Made by a program: the position numbers and the translations under genes. A model generated the notes under the pieces. The model saw nothing but the letters and a program-made list of their open reading frames with translations. It was not told where the DNA came from and made no database searches. From positions 8,978,083 through 9,042,082 of the forward strand of contig NC_061077.1 of assembly GCF_021917145.1 (NCBI RefSeq): a stretch of DNA of 64,000 bases, given 5' to 3'. Source of the DNA: Hypomesus transpacificus (lineage: Eukaryota; Chordata; Actinopteri; Osmeriformes; Osmeridae). Of this stretch, positions 34,976 through 46,837 are shown piece after piece. How positions within the stretch are numbered: position 1 is the first letter of the stretch; every line of letters begins with the position of its first letter.

Positions 34976-37147
34976 GTATGTACTTTAATATTATCCCTTT
35001 TCCACTCTTTTTCCTCTCTGATTGTCTCACCTTCTCTCCTATTTTGCATCATTGTTTTCAGCTGAAAGATGTTTAGATCAATGATTGATTGCTGTAGTTT
35101 CCTCCTTTGCCTTCCAGTGTTGGTTATATGCTGGAGAGTTGAAAGGAGCACTGCTGGCTCCTGTGTTGCAGTTTGTCATCTTTATTATTTTAATCTCTTG
35201 AGCTCTTCTGATCAGATCAGGGGTGTATCCAAGGTCCTGATTTGTACCTGCACTGTATTGAGCTGGTGCATGAGTGAATGAGTGGGATGGTTTTGACACC
35301 TAACCCTCCTTACATCACAGTAGGCAGTGCACGGCCAGGGCTCGCTTTCTGGATTTTGTTTTTTACAGAACATGCTATTCTGTTTTGGGTCACTTTGCTT
35401 GTGAAAGCTGGAACGTACAGCAAGTGTGCACATTTGTGTGTTTGTTTGTCCATATTTACTAGTGTCCCTGAAAGTGCATGTGTGTGTGTCTATCCAACAC
35501 AGAGAGAAATAGGCAAAAAGACAGAATAACAGACAGACGGGAAAAAAGAACCAGAAATTAGAAGGGAACTGTGAAAGGTGGTACATCCCATTCTGCTCTT
35601 GCCTTTACGTGAGCTGATTTATTGATAGAGCGGAGGAACGAAAATGACATGATTAAGATGCCCCACAGATGTCAGATAAAGAGAGAGAGAGTCAGAAAGA
35701 GACAAAGGTTGAAAGCGAGAGGGGTGCTGAGAAGACAAGATCAAGGCAGATCCATTCGGAGGCAAAGCGCTCCGTCCTTCCCGCACAGATGGTTCCAGAA
35801 ACCCCAGCACATCTGGACCTCCAGTGGCCTAACAGAACACTAGGCCCCAACAGAACACTGGGGACCAAAGGAGAACTTTAGACAGACAATGAGGATGCTG
35901 ATAAGGTGTGAACGAGAGATAAAGAGACAGGGAGAGATGAGAGACAAAGAGAGAGAGGGGAAGAGAGAGAAAGAGAAAGGGGGGATGAGGGGAGAGATGA
36001 GGGGGCAAGGGAGGGAATTCTGTAATGCTCAAAGAGCTGTGTGTGTTATGTTGCCCGTAGCACCAGATAACAGTGTTACTCTGTCACACTTCACAGTGAT
36101 AGCAAAGAAAAGCAACACCGGAAAGAGACAAGCTCATTTGATAAAACTGGAAAAGTGTTGAGAATATGTATCCAGCTGAGAAGACTGCATTGCTTCATTT
36201 CCCACATTCAGAACAATGTTCTGAGCAGAGAAGGAAGAAAAGGAGGAACTGTAGACCCAAATGAGGTCCTGCCTTCTTGATGTTACTTTTTGGAACATGA
36301 GAGAAATGTCTGATTGCTGGATGTAATTGAAAACCTTCAGAATTTTGATAGATTTTTCCAAATGCTATTTTAATGGCTCATAGCTTCACTTTGTGTTAAG
36401 CATGATTGGTTGGTTTTGTAAAAAGAAAAAAGCTCTCCATTTTGGTTGCTTCTGTCACCTGAATAACGGTATTGTCGCCCTGTGAATGTGTCTTGATGAA
36501 GGTAGTTTTCGGCTACACAGCCCATCTTAGTAACATTGAATGTGTGTGTGTGCCTGTGTGTGTGGGTTTGTATTGTGCTACTGTGTGTATATGCTCACAG
36601 GGCATAATCATGTGGGCAGGCACAGACTGTAATTACATTCTAAATATGATAGCATTATTGTGCATTACTTGGTTATTCAGTGAGAATGCTCCTGAGCATG
36701 AGAGTGCTGCACACCCAGGACAGGCAAAACTCTTTCGTTTCATCTGATTGGACGAACTCAAGCGATTGACACTGTTTGTGACTGTCCTACAAATTTCTCT
36801 GAGAATTCTATGAAGGCTTTGTGGTTTCCAAGGTTACCTTGTAGATCATCACAGTTTCTTGAGACAAAGATTATTCTGTTAGAAGCCGACCAGAAGGAGT
36901 CTAACTTGGTGTGCATAGTGAACAGTTTGCACCCTGAAGGAAATGAATCAAGAGCACAGAATAACTCTTGCCACAAACAGCCAGTGTCTGTAGAAAACGT
37001 GCTGTTTGCGCAGTCCTGCTGGTGCCTATGTTACTTTCAACACCACTGCCAGCGGACAGCTCCCAGATCCTAACTGAGGGGAACGTGTAAGACCTACTGC
37101 GTCCCCTGTCTCACTTTTTGAGGAACACACACAGCCTCCATGCACGT

Positions 37148-37344
37148 ATCAAATCAAATCAAATCAAATTTATTTGTATAGCCCTTTTTACACGCAAGCA
37201 TGTCACAGAGGGCTTCACATGCGCCCATAGAACTGCCCCTCAACCAACCTAAACCCTCAAGGAAGACAAGGAAAAACTCCCACCGGGAGAAAAAATGGAA
37301 GAAACCTTGGGAGGAGCAATTCAGAGAGGGATCCCCTCCTCCAG
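37148..37344 (-). mobile_element. 3' terminal fragment of the L2-like LINE (second copy, reversed)
   Basis: This is the reverse complement of the 3' end of the 16990-18969 element. It starts with (ATCAA)n, the complement of the TTTGA tail, and continues through the conserved terminal sequence for about 200 bp before homology stops. It lacks a 12-bp internal duplication (GGGAGTTTTTCT) present in the first copy. Confidence 0.9.
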
Positions 37345-37794
37345 GGTACGTACACGCACACCTGATACTATTTCAATGCAGAGCAAGAAAAGATAGCCCC
37401 AGGACATGGACATGTATTACTGTCACATTGTCACCTGGTATTGACCGAGGGAGAGAGGCAGATGAGAGCAACTGGTCAGTGGGGAGGAACCTGGCTGGTC
37501 TTTCTAGTGTTCTAGATCCCAGCAGTGACCCACATGCAGACACCTGCAGTGCGGTATGCTGGACAGTATTTTTAAGGGGGATATTTTTAAACCAAACGAT
37601 TGTTTCAGAACCGGTACAACAGTTTTGGACTGGGACCACAACACCCAACCCTGCGGTGTGTCATCATGTGATATGAAACAGGGACAGATTTGACTGTGAA
37701 AATATATGGGGAGAATAGTATTCATCTGTTCAGTTCAATCTATGCCCACTCCTGCCGTTATTTTCGGGGTGAAAAGGGAAGAGGTAGAGAGAGA

Positions 37795-37874
37795 CAGAGA
37801 GAGAGGGAGGGAGGGAGAGGGAGAGGGAGAGGGAGAGGGAGAGGGAGAGGGAGAGGGAGAGGGAGAGGGAGAGG

Positions 37875-37905
<31 letters not shown>

Positions 37906-37910
37906 AGGGA

Positions 37911-37954
<44 letters not shown>
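37795..37954. repeat. (GGGAGA)n / (GA)n purine array
   Basis: About 160 bp of pure purine on the plus strand, mixing GGGAGA hexamers with GA dinucleotides. Such mirror-symmetric purine tracts can form triplex (H-DNA). Confidence 0.95.
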
Positions 37955-37957
<3 letters not shown>

Positions 37958-38639
37958 CTGATGCACTCTAAACCGTTTAGTGGTAAATCTAGACCAGTTA
38001 AACATTCCACATCACATCCCATTCCACCCTTTCACTGTGGAGGCTTCACCGTTTTGCTACAACCTAATTGGCACCACAAAATGCTGTTCCACTAGTATCA
38101 AGGGAGGAGAGGATCTCTCTTCAGATCCACATGTTGTACTTGAAGTGAGACGAGAGAAAATGTCTTAATTGTCCCAGTAATCGTTGGTGGAGGAGCGACA
38201 GGTAGAGGGCGTGTGACGGAAAGGTGATCTTCGCTGGTTTGATGTCCTACTGGATGTGAACAGACAGTGACTTTCACAGAGGAGGAAGCTGTATCATTTA
38301 GATTCTGTACCTCTGCTCTGTCAGTCAGCCCGGTTCTGATGTACTCTAGCCTTCCTTATTCTGAAGGCTCCAGTCTCACTTCCGAGAACAAAGTGTAGAT
38401 CTAAGGAGAGTTCTTCTCTCCATTGATGTTAGTGGAATGGCATTTTGTGTTGCCAATTAGGTTGTTGCAGAACTAGGATATGGATTTCCACGATGAAACA
38501 GGTCCACGAAACATGCTCACAGGTGTAAGCACACACATGGATACACATACACACACACACACACACTTACAGAACATATGTTTGAACAGGTAATAAAGGA
38601 TTACCACAGATTGAAGGTGTGTCTGCATATAACAGAAAT

Positions 38640-38880
38640 GCTTGCTAAGTTTACTGAAAGATCAAAGGGTAAAATCAGTACAAGCAGTATGCAAATAACT
38701 CTTAATTGTGCTTCAGATAATTAAAGAAAGTTACAGTATGACTATTTCTTTGCATGCTTAAACAAGATAATTAGAAACTGAAATCTGATGCAAGGCACTC
38801 AACTCTAATTGTGCAACATCAGTTTGCTTAAGCTAATGAAACATTCCTCCCAGACTGCAATATAATTTATGCTACCCCAA
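38640..38880. promoter_or_regulatory. Candidate conserved enhancer-like segment
   Basis: This AT-rich, repeat-free stretch holds a TCF/LEF consensus (AGATCAAAGGG at 38659-38669), an octamer (ATGCAAAT at 38690-38697) and several ATTA/TAAT homeodomain cores within about 240 bp. Such density is usual in vertebrate conserved non-coding elements, but conservation cannot be checked here. Confidence 0.3.
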
Positions 38881-41800
38881 ACATAAACACGTTTTTGGTT
38901 GCTCAATATATTATGTGGATGAACCACAGTCAGGCATGGTAATTATATCTGCAGGGTTAATGGCACACCTTCCAGCTCTACCCCATCAGCCTAGACCAAA
39001 CGGAGACCGATTACATTCATAACGGTTCTCTTCTCCCACTCCGTCTGTCATCATTAAGATTTGAACGCCATAAATGCCTCTGTTTCACTTGGTACACGTG
39101 TGGTGGAATGACGGGAGAGCACCCAGATGTGGAGAGAGGAAGGAGGTGCCCACAGCTCCGGTCCTCACACAGTCACCCAGATGTGGAGAGGGAGGAGAGT
39201 TGCCTCGGCCCACTCCCTCTCTTCTGGTGAAGAATTTTAATGAGCCTTTTTTTTTTGCTGGAGATGTTTCCCCCTCGTAGTTCAAAGTGAAACACGGAGG
39301 CTTATGTTTAACTTGAGGGAAGCTGCACCACCATGCCAAACTACACAAGTGAACTGTCGAGTTAGAGTGCTCATCATGGTCCTCTTTGAAAAGTTCAGAT
39401 GTTTTGGAGGATACATGAATAAAACGTAGGAAAGGTTGGACTCACTGAATGATGTGCTGAAGTGGACAAACTACCTAAACAATCAGTGCTCATGTTTATG
39501 TTTTGGGGAATCCAACCATCATTGGTATTGCACGACAAAAATGTTCAAATGCAGGTTACAACCTTGCAGACACTAATTCACTGACACGGCCAGCAGAATG
39601 TTCCCTCATTACGGGAGAGCAAATCCTGTCCTCTCTTTCTCTCTCTTGTTCATTTCCAAGTCTTGATGTCTGCTGTACAGTGTGCTGGACTGCGTCAAAC
39701 GCATCCCTTCTAACGCAGGAAGACAGACAGCGTGGCAGCCATAGATGCATGGGCTGACAGCTTTAATTGTGAGGGTCTTGAGAGGGCGGCGGGCTTGGAA
39801 ATCTGCCACGGCCAGCTTTGCACCCCGTCTTTTCTGTTTACTCGAGAATAAGCATACTAGTTAGTCTAAAGCTTCAAATTAATTCATGGGATGTTCTTGC
39901 CTGAGAACAGCCAGTGGGCTAATTGGGAAACCCTAGCCTCTCCTCAGCTCCCCCAGGACACCTGGAGAGATGGGAAGGATGATCTCTGCCAAGGAAAAAG
40001 GGGGAGAAAGTTGACCAATCACAGATCAGTACACTGTAAGGAGTACAGAAGCTCTACCAATTATGGTCAAGTATGCGGAGCTCAGTTCATTCATTCATTT
40101 ATTAATGACTGCAGTAAACTTCAGCACTGTTCAGCTCACACAGGCAGGCTCTTCCAAACACCCCCACCCCCCCCCCCCCACCCCCCCCACACACACACAC
40201 ACACACATACAAACACACCACAAATCATCCGCAAGATCACTGTTATAGTTGCAGTCTAGGGTTTGTCCCCCTTCAGCCCCAGACCAGCCCACCCAGGCTC
40301 CATCTCCCACCTGACCTTTCAACGTGGGTGTTGCCTCGCTGATTTATCCCCCTCTCTCCTGTGCTTTTTTACCGACTCTGACCCACCATCCCTCCTACCA
40401 GGAAAGGTCAGCCGAGCGGTGGCGCCGTCAAATGCCACGACCCCCTTTGATGGCCCGAGACGCTAAATGAAATAAAACTAGCGAAGCTCAGCCAAGGACA
40501 GTCCAGTGACAAGCAGTCAGGGGCAGCGCAGCACGGAGTGATGGAGGACGTGGACAGAGTGTGTAGTAGTCAGTGTGTGTGAGCATGTGGAGGAGCAGGG
40601 CACTGGGCCTTTTTCAAACTGGCACAGGGTCAAACAGTGCCATGTTGAGATACGGCTCACCTGACAGAAATGCTCTTTTCACTTTTAATCTCGCTCACCA
40701 CCCTTCCCCCGCTCCCCCTCTTTGCTGTAAGGTTGCATGGCCCCCATTTAGCTCCAGTCACCGTGATCAGAGGGGCTGTCCTGTTTACCCTGCCATCATC
40801 TCTGTCACACAACGCCACAGGAACCAAAAGATGGTTCACATGATGCCCTGGATTACAGCACATCTAGATCAAGGTCTTGTCAGATGTTTGTCTGTGGACT
40901 GCACCTCCTGGCTTTGATCTCCTTTTGCATCTGTGATGATTTTTTCATTTTTTAATTAAATTACTTCCCTGTTGTAAATCCAAAACATGATGGATATTAT
41001 TTCTGCTCTCAACATCCAACACAGCACAACCTCATAGATGTTGTTTGCTTGACACAAATTGCAAAACGAGAGACAAAAGTATTTCTCAGGAGAGAGGTGA
41101 ATAATTGAGGTCTTATCTAATCAGTGGAACCTTCATCTCCTTGTAAGAGTGTTCCTGTAGTGGCCGGCACAGGAGAGTAAATGAACAGATCATCGGAGAG
41201 GAACTCTTGTTTCCTCTGAGCCTCCCAGGCAGCAAAACGCCTGGTCTCCATCCAGCCCAAGCATGATAGGAATCAACAAATCAATAACTGTGACGACACG
41301 CCAATTTACTGGCAACCAACCGCAGAGAAATTGTTTTGATTTGAAATGTATCCTCAGAAAAAAATGCTACTGGCAATCTTCTGATTTAATATCTTAAGTC
41401 CTTCTTTTTCTCTTTTTTTTCTATTAACTCTGTTCCAAGGTTCTCGTGATGTGCCTATTGAGCCCAAAGCATAGCACTACCCAAACCTCTGAGTCCTGGA
41501 ACATTGGAAATGGTTCTGTGTGTCTGTGTGTCATATTTCCAACCTTTAATAACAATATAGAAAATCACTTCTGTGTCACACTGATACTTGTTGTATCATG
41601 TTTGTGATGACCCTCTCGTCATATTTACTGGTATTTGGAGTTTACTATAACAAGAGGACCTTGACCGTTGTCATGACGACGACATGCAATTTTTAACCAA
41701 AGCAATATTTTGGGGTTGGGACTCCTAAGAAAGCTCTTCCATATAAAAGAATGTTGCATTGGGTTCAATTAATGGAGACTTTCAACAACTTAAGTTTCAA

Positions 41801-42179
41801 ACAAATATCCTGAGCATTCTTTGCACTTAGAGCTAATACTTAATTCAACAAGGTTTAAACAATAATTGGTCCCTTAGCTTTGGTGAGCAAATTGCTGTGG
41901 TTTTAAACAAATGGCCTCTGTGCGCCATCTACAAGTTTGACATTTCTTTTTTACATTACTTTCACGTTTTGTTAAATTATCTAAGAGCAGCTGCAACCTC
42001 CATGTGATGAACTATTTGCACTATAAGCCACAAATACACTGAAAATGAGGGTTGGAAGCCCAGTGAAAATGGCTCTCTACCTATTGTTATGTCAAAATAA
42101 ATGTGTTGCTAATGTAATATTTTAGCAAGTAACAACCGTTTAAAAAGCCCAACACCAATACTGATATATTATTCATATT

Positions 42180-42480
42180 TGAAACATTTAACAAATTTAA
42201 TTAAGTGCAAGTGCAATAGTTGCATGGTGTTTTTTACACGCATGAACAGCATGAGTTTTCAATCCCATCATCCTCCAATTACAGTGCAATTAAAAGCCAT
42301 ACCACTGCACAAGTCATTGCTTTACGGGGTCATTTATCATTGGTTGTCAGGGGCTTTCTGCAAAGGTTACCACAGACATCTTGTCATCTTTAGCAGTCCA
42401 TTATGAGAGCATCCTGACATCAAGTTCATTAAAATGCCATCTCCGTTTCAACTTTACAGAATGAGTTAACATGATGTTTG
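42180..42480. promoter_or_regulatory. Candidate conserved non-coding segment
   Basis: Low-repeat, AT-rich DNA with closely spaced homeobox-type cores (TTAATTAAGTG, CCAATTACAGTGCAATTA, TTTATCATTGG). It contains no open frame of interest. Function is inferred from texture only. Confidence 0.25.
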
Positions 42481-44639
42481 GGGAAACTCAGAAAGAAAAC
42501 TGTGTTCTCAAGGTTTATAGTTCTTTGTTGAGCTTTATTAAATCTTACACACACCCCCTAACTCTTTGGCCATAGAGATCTGTTTCTGCCTCTAACACAC
42601 ATTTGCCACAATTAAAATGAGTATGTTCTTAGCGAATTCCCTGTACGCCGATATTCCTGTGATGCTGTGCTAATGCTTTGTGTCTGTGTTGGTATTTGAC
42701 TCCCAGAGAGAGGCTATCGAGCATAATTGCACCTGAGGGCAGAATGTGTGTGTGTTTGTGTGTGTATTTGTTTTTACTGATGTGTATTACAGTTATAATA
42801 TGTGTGTGTGTGTATGTGTGAGTGAAAGAGAGAGAAAGAGAGAGTGAGAGACTGCTTGAGTGTTGTGAGAAAGCCCCTTCAGCGATACAACGATGGAGTG
42901 ATATTAAGGCCACAGCTCTATTATGTAGGTGTGTGTTTTTTGGGCTTTTAGTGTTGTGCTTGCATGTGTATGTTTGGGTAAATTCACCTCTTTGCTCCCA
43001 GTGTTTCTAGCTTTGCTGTTTGTTCCTGTTGGATACCATGGGGATCGAAAACAGTTTCCTGCCTAAGCACAGTTCAGAACGCTGTTGTGTGTTCAGTCCC
43101 CCCCCCCCCCCCCACATCTCCATCTCCTCTGTGGGCTGAGATGGGTCTATTTTTGCTTGGCTGGCACACATTCAGGATGTTACAAAGGACTTGAAAGACC
43201 TTGCACGCGCATATCTTGAAATCACTAATGATCTTAATGCATTCATAAACTCATGGGCTTAACATTGTATGAATAATATTATAATAAGGAGCAGAATATG
43301 GAGAAGGGAGGAGAGGGGAGGGCAAAGATGGAAGTAGAGCAGAATGGGGGATAGATAAGATGGGAAGGCGTTGAGGAGAGAAACACTGGAGATGGAACTA
43401 AGGGAAGGGAAGTAGAAGAAGATAGGTAGAAAAAAGGTGGATAAAAGATTACAGAAGAGGAGATGAGAAACAGTAGGTCAGCTTCAGGTGACAGAGGAGA
43501 AAAGAAAAGTAAAAAAAAGTGTTCTGAGAGAGGAAAGCAGATAGGAGAGATGTCAGAGGAAAGCAGGAAGCTGTGAGATGAGACAGACTCTGGGCCCTGC
43601 CTGTGGCGCCCCTCTGCCTCCCTCCCTGTCTATTGGGTAATGTCATCCAACTTTAATGAGGGATTGTCAGTTGGAGAGGGTACATGTGTCTGTGTGTGTG
43701 TTTGTGTGTGTGTGCTTGTTTTTGGGAGTGTGTGTACCTGCTTGCTTGTGCGTGTGTGAATGTGTGCTTTTGATGAGGTGATCACTATGAATTATAGAGA
43801 GAAAGCTGAATCAGATTGGCTTGTTCATTACCAGTGTTTGTATCCTGAGTCCAGGGAAACATTCCTACGAGTCAGTCTGTGATACCTGAGAGGGGGAGAA
43901 GGGGGCTTTCCTCGGTCAAACAGCATATTTATTGGTATTCAGTTGGAACACATTATGTTCCTGTTTCGTGTGTGTGTGTGTGGGTGTAGTACTCCTGTAA
44001 AGCATATTCTCAACTTACATAGTCTCTCTCTCTCTCTCTCATTTATATATAAATGTATATCTCCCTCCTTCCTTCTCATAGTCAATAAGCTGTAACCAGG
44101 CCTACTGCACTTAATGCACATGTACAAATAAAGGAAAGTCAGGACGTTTTGCTCAGTGCCATCGATTGGGGTATCTTCTACTCATAATATGTTTTAACCT
44201 CTCAATTTCCCTTAAATGATGTTTGTCCTGGAGGAACACACCCTCGTAGCGTACTGAAGTAAACTCTTGTGATGTATTCAGTTGGCAGTACGCATTTGGT
44301 TTATCTCTGGCTTGTGTACACATCGACTTTAGTTTATTCCTCCATAGAATTGAATTAAGACAGGGCATGAAGTCTGGACTACACTTATCTGCTGGCTCCA
44401 AGAGATGGGTGTGGCATGATTTGTCACAAGTTCTCTAGACGTCAAGGACGTTTTGGGTTTGGACAGAGCAGTTCAATCTTCATGGCAGACTTGGGACTTC
44501 TCAAATCAATGTCATCCATTAGCTAATCAAAAACAACAGGCAGCCAAGAAGGAACACTGCGGAGCGTACTACTTATTACAGCAGTATGTGGGTGAAGCAG
44601 ATGCCTAGAAAATAGTCCAAATATGTAAAAACACTAGAC

Positions 44640-44958
44640 ATCGTATCAGGTTTTGCTGAATTCGACCACGCTCGGTTAGTATCAGGAGTTCAGCTGGTAC
44701 CTCCTCTTGACCTCTGACACTCCCTGTCTCTCTGTTGCCTGCTTGTGCTAGCGTGTTCCAGGTCTGTTCCGGTCTGGGTTTAACCAACCTTCCCTGCATA
44801 GATAATTATATTTGTGCTTGCGTACATTACCTGCCTTGCCTTGCACTCTCTGCCAGTTCGTTTATGTGATTTGCTGTCCTCAGTAAAAGCTTCTAGCTAC
44901 AGTACATGCATCCCCTGTCTCTGTGATCTGCTGTTTAGTCTTGTTCGGAACCTTGACA
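44640..44958 (+). mobile_element. LTR-like 3' end (possible solo LTR or LTR fragment)
   Basis: The segment ends TTGTTCGGAACCTTGACA, contains a polyadenylation-like AGTAAA at about 44883 followed by a pyrimidine-rich stretch, and resembles the 3' part of Gypsy-type LTRs in fish genomes. I could not find a matching 5' LTR border, target duplication or any internal coding region. The left limit is approximate. Confidence 0.3.
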
Positions 44959-45174
44959 GTTAGACTAGATTAGGCCAATGTAGAAAAAGCTGTGTTAGAG
45001 TAGGTTAGGATACTGGAATTTCAGTTGGCCCCATTCTTTTAGGTGTGTGAAGAGAAGTGATAACGCCAGCCTGCTGTCTGCAGACTGCTGCTCTAATTGT
45101 GCCTGGAGGTCATACAGTAGGCAGGGTGGAAATATGTGTGTGTGTGTTTCTAATATGCTGCACATTTGTACATA

Positions 45175-46835
45175 CAGTGCCCTCCAAAAGTATTGGAACA
45201 GTGAGGCCAATTCCTTTATTTTTGCTGTAGACTGAAAACATTTGGGCTTGACATCAAACGATGAATGTGAAACCAGAGATCAACGTTTCAGCTTTTATTT
45301 CCAGGTATTTACATCAGGATCTGATGCACAAATTAGAAAATATCACCTTTTTGTTCGAACCCACCCATTTGTCACGTGAGCAAAAGTATTGGAACATATG
45401 ACTGACAGGTGTGTTTTGTTGCCCAGGTGTGTCCTATTACATACATTATTCAATCAATAAATACCACTGAATGTCTACACTCAGGTTCAGATTGGGTAAG
45501 ATAGGTTTTGTCTATGCAGACTGTATTCAGAGGTGAAAACAACATGAAAACCGGAGCGCTGTCTTTGGGTGAAAAACAAGCAATTGTGAGTCTTAGAGAA
45601 GATGGAAAATCAATCAGAGCCATTGCAGAAACATTGGCCATAGCCAGTACAACCATTTGGAATGTCCTGAAGAAGAAGAAAACTACTGGTGTACTAAGTA
45701 ACAGACGTCGAACAGGTAGACCAAGGAAAACATCAGCAGTTGATGACAGAAACATTGTGAGAGCTGTAAAGAAAGACCCTAAAACAACTGTTAGTGAGAT
45801 CAGCAACAACCTCCAGATGGCAGGAGTGAAGGTATCACTATCTACTGTTCGCAGAAGACTTCATGAACAAAAGTACAAGGGCTACACCAGAAGATGCAAA
45901 CCACTCATTAGCAAGAAGAATAGGAAGGCCAGGCTGGAATTTGCCAAAAAGTACAGAGATGAACCTCAAAAATTCTGGGACAAAGTTTTATGGACTGATG
46001 AGACAAAGATTAACTTTTACCAAAGTGATGGAAAGGCTAAAGTTTGGAGAAAGAAAGGAACTGCTCATGATCCCAAACACACAAGCTCATCTGTGAAACA
46101 CGGTGGAGGTAATGTCATGGCTTGGGCTTGCATGGCTTCTTCTAGGACGGGCTCATTAATCTTCATTGAGGATGTAACACATGATGGCAGCAGCAAAATG
46201 AACTCGGAAGTCTACAGAAACATTTTGTCTGCCAATTTAAGGAAAGATGCAACCAAACTGATTGGCAGAGCCTTCATCATGCAGCAAGATAACGACCCAA
46301 AACACACTGCCAAAACAACAAAGGAGTTCATCAGGGGCAAGAAATGGAAGGTATTAGACTGGCCAAGTCAATCTCCAGACTTAAACCCTATAGAGCATGC
46401 ATTTTACCTGCTTAAGAGGAGACTGAAGGGAGGAACCCCACAAAACAAACAACAACTGAAAGAGGCTGCAGTGAAAGCCTGGGAAAGCATCAAAAAGGAA
46501 GAATGCAAAAGTTTGGTGACGTCAATGGGTCACAGACTTGCTGCAGTTATTGAAAGCAAAGGATTTGCAACTAAATATTAAGTCTTATTCACTTAAATAT
46601 GTTTTAAGTATATCTGTTCCAATACTTTTGCTCACATGACAAATGGGTGGATTCAAACAAAATGTGATATTTTCTTAGTTGTGCATCAGATCCTGATGTA
46701 AATACCTGGAAATAAAAGCTGAAACGTTGATCTCTGGTCTCACGTTCATTATTTGATGTCAAGCCCAAATGTTTTCAGTCTACAGCAAAAATAAAGGAAT
46801 TCGCCTCACTGTTCCAATACTTTTGGAGGGCACTG
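45175..46835 (+). mobile_element. Complete Tc1/mariner-type DNA transposon
   Basis: A 1,661-bp element flanked by the TA target duplication (45173-45174 and 46836-46837). It has long inverted repeats (45175-45396 and 46615-46835, about 221 bp). Each arm carries two direct copies of the CAAAAGTATTGGAAC motif, one at the outer end and one at the inner end (about 45184 and 45381 on the left, mirrored at about 46615 and 46810 on the right). This is the IR/DR layout of fish Tc1-like elements. Arms are nearly identical, with only scattered differences, which suggests recent insertion. Confidence 0.95.
45544..46581 (+). CDS. Tc1-like transposase, uninterrupted (345 aa)
   Basis: The transposase binds the element's inverted repeats and moves it by cut-and-paste into TA sites. 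I chose the ATG at 45544 (MKTGALSLGEKQ) because the N-terminal helix-turn-helix of Tc1 transposases starts here; an in-frame ATG at 45514 would add ten residues. Residues 1-110 form the bipartite DNA-binding region with a GRPR motif at 58-61. The DD34E catalytic triad is intact: D152 (WTDET), D249 (QQDNDPKH) and E284 (SPDLNPIEH), with 34 residues between D249 and E284. The length is usual for the family. No stop or frameshift is present, so the protein may be functional, though activity is untested. Confidence 0.93.
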   Translation: MKTGALSLGEKQAIVSLREDGKSIRAIAETLAIASTTIWNVLKKKKTTGVLSNRRRTGRPRKTSAVDDRNIVRAVKKDPKTTVSEISNNLQMAGVKVSLSTVRRRLHEQKYKGYTRRCKPLISKKNRKARLEFAKKYRDEPQKFWDKVLWTDETKINFYQSDGKAKVWRKKGTAHDPKHTSSSVKHGGGNVMAWACMASSRTGSLIFIEDVTHDGSSKMNSEVYRNILSANLRKDATKLIGRAFIMQQDNDPKHTAKTTKEFIRGKKWKVLDWPSQSPDLNPIEHAFYLLKRRLKGGTPQNKQQLKEAAVKAWESIKKEECKSLVTSMGHRLAAVIESKGFATKY

Positions 46836-46837
46836 TA

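Larger units (their letters stand above)
34976..45172. other. Gene-free interval 3 (intergenic, or intron if the 34.92-kb exon is used)
   Basis: No supported coding exon. Contents include a purine-rich block (35900-36010), a LINE 3' fragment (37148-37344), a long purine array (37795-37954), poly-C/(CA) at 40163-40206, a poly-C run at 43098-43113, a purine-rich 300-bp block (43270-43580) and an LTR-like segment (about 44640-44958). Two AT-rich segments with dense developmental-factor motifs are listed separately. Confidence 0.6.

Noticed and set aside
41920..41935. CTCF site on the minus strand (GTAGATGGCGCA)
   Set aside because: The core matches partly, but the upstream half has two mismatches. 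It could equally be a YY1 motif.
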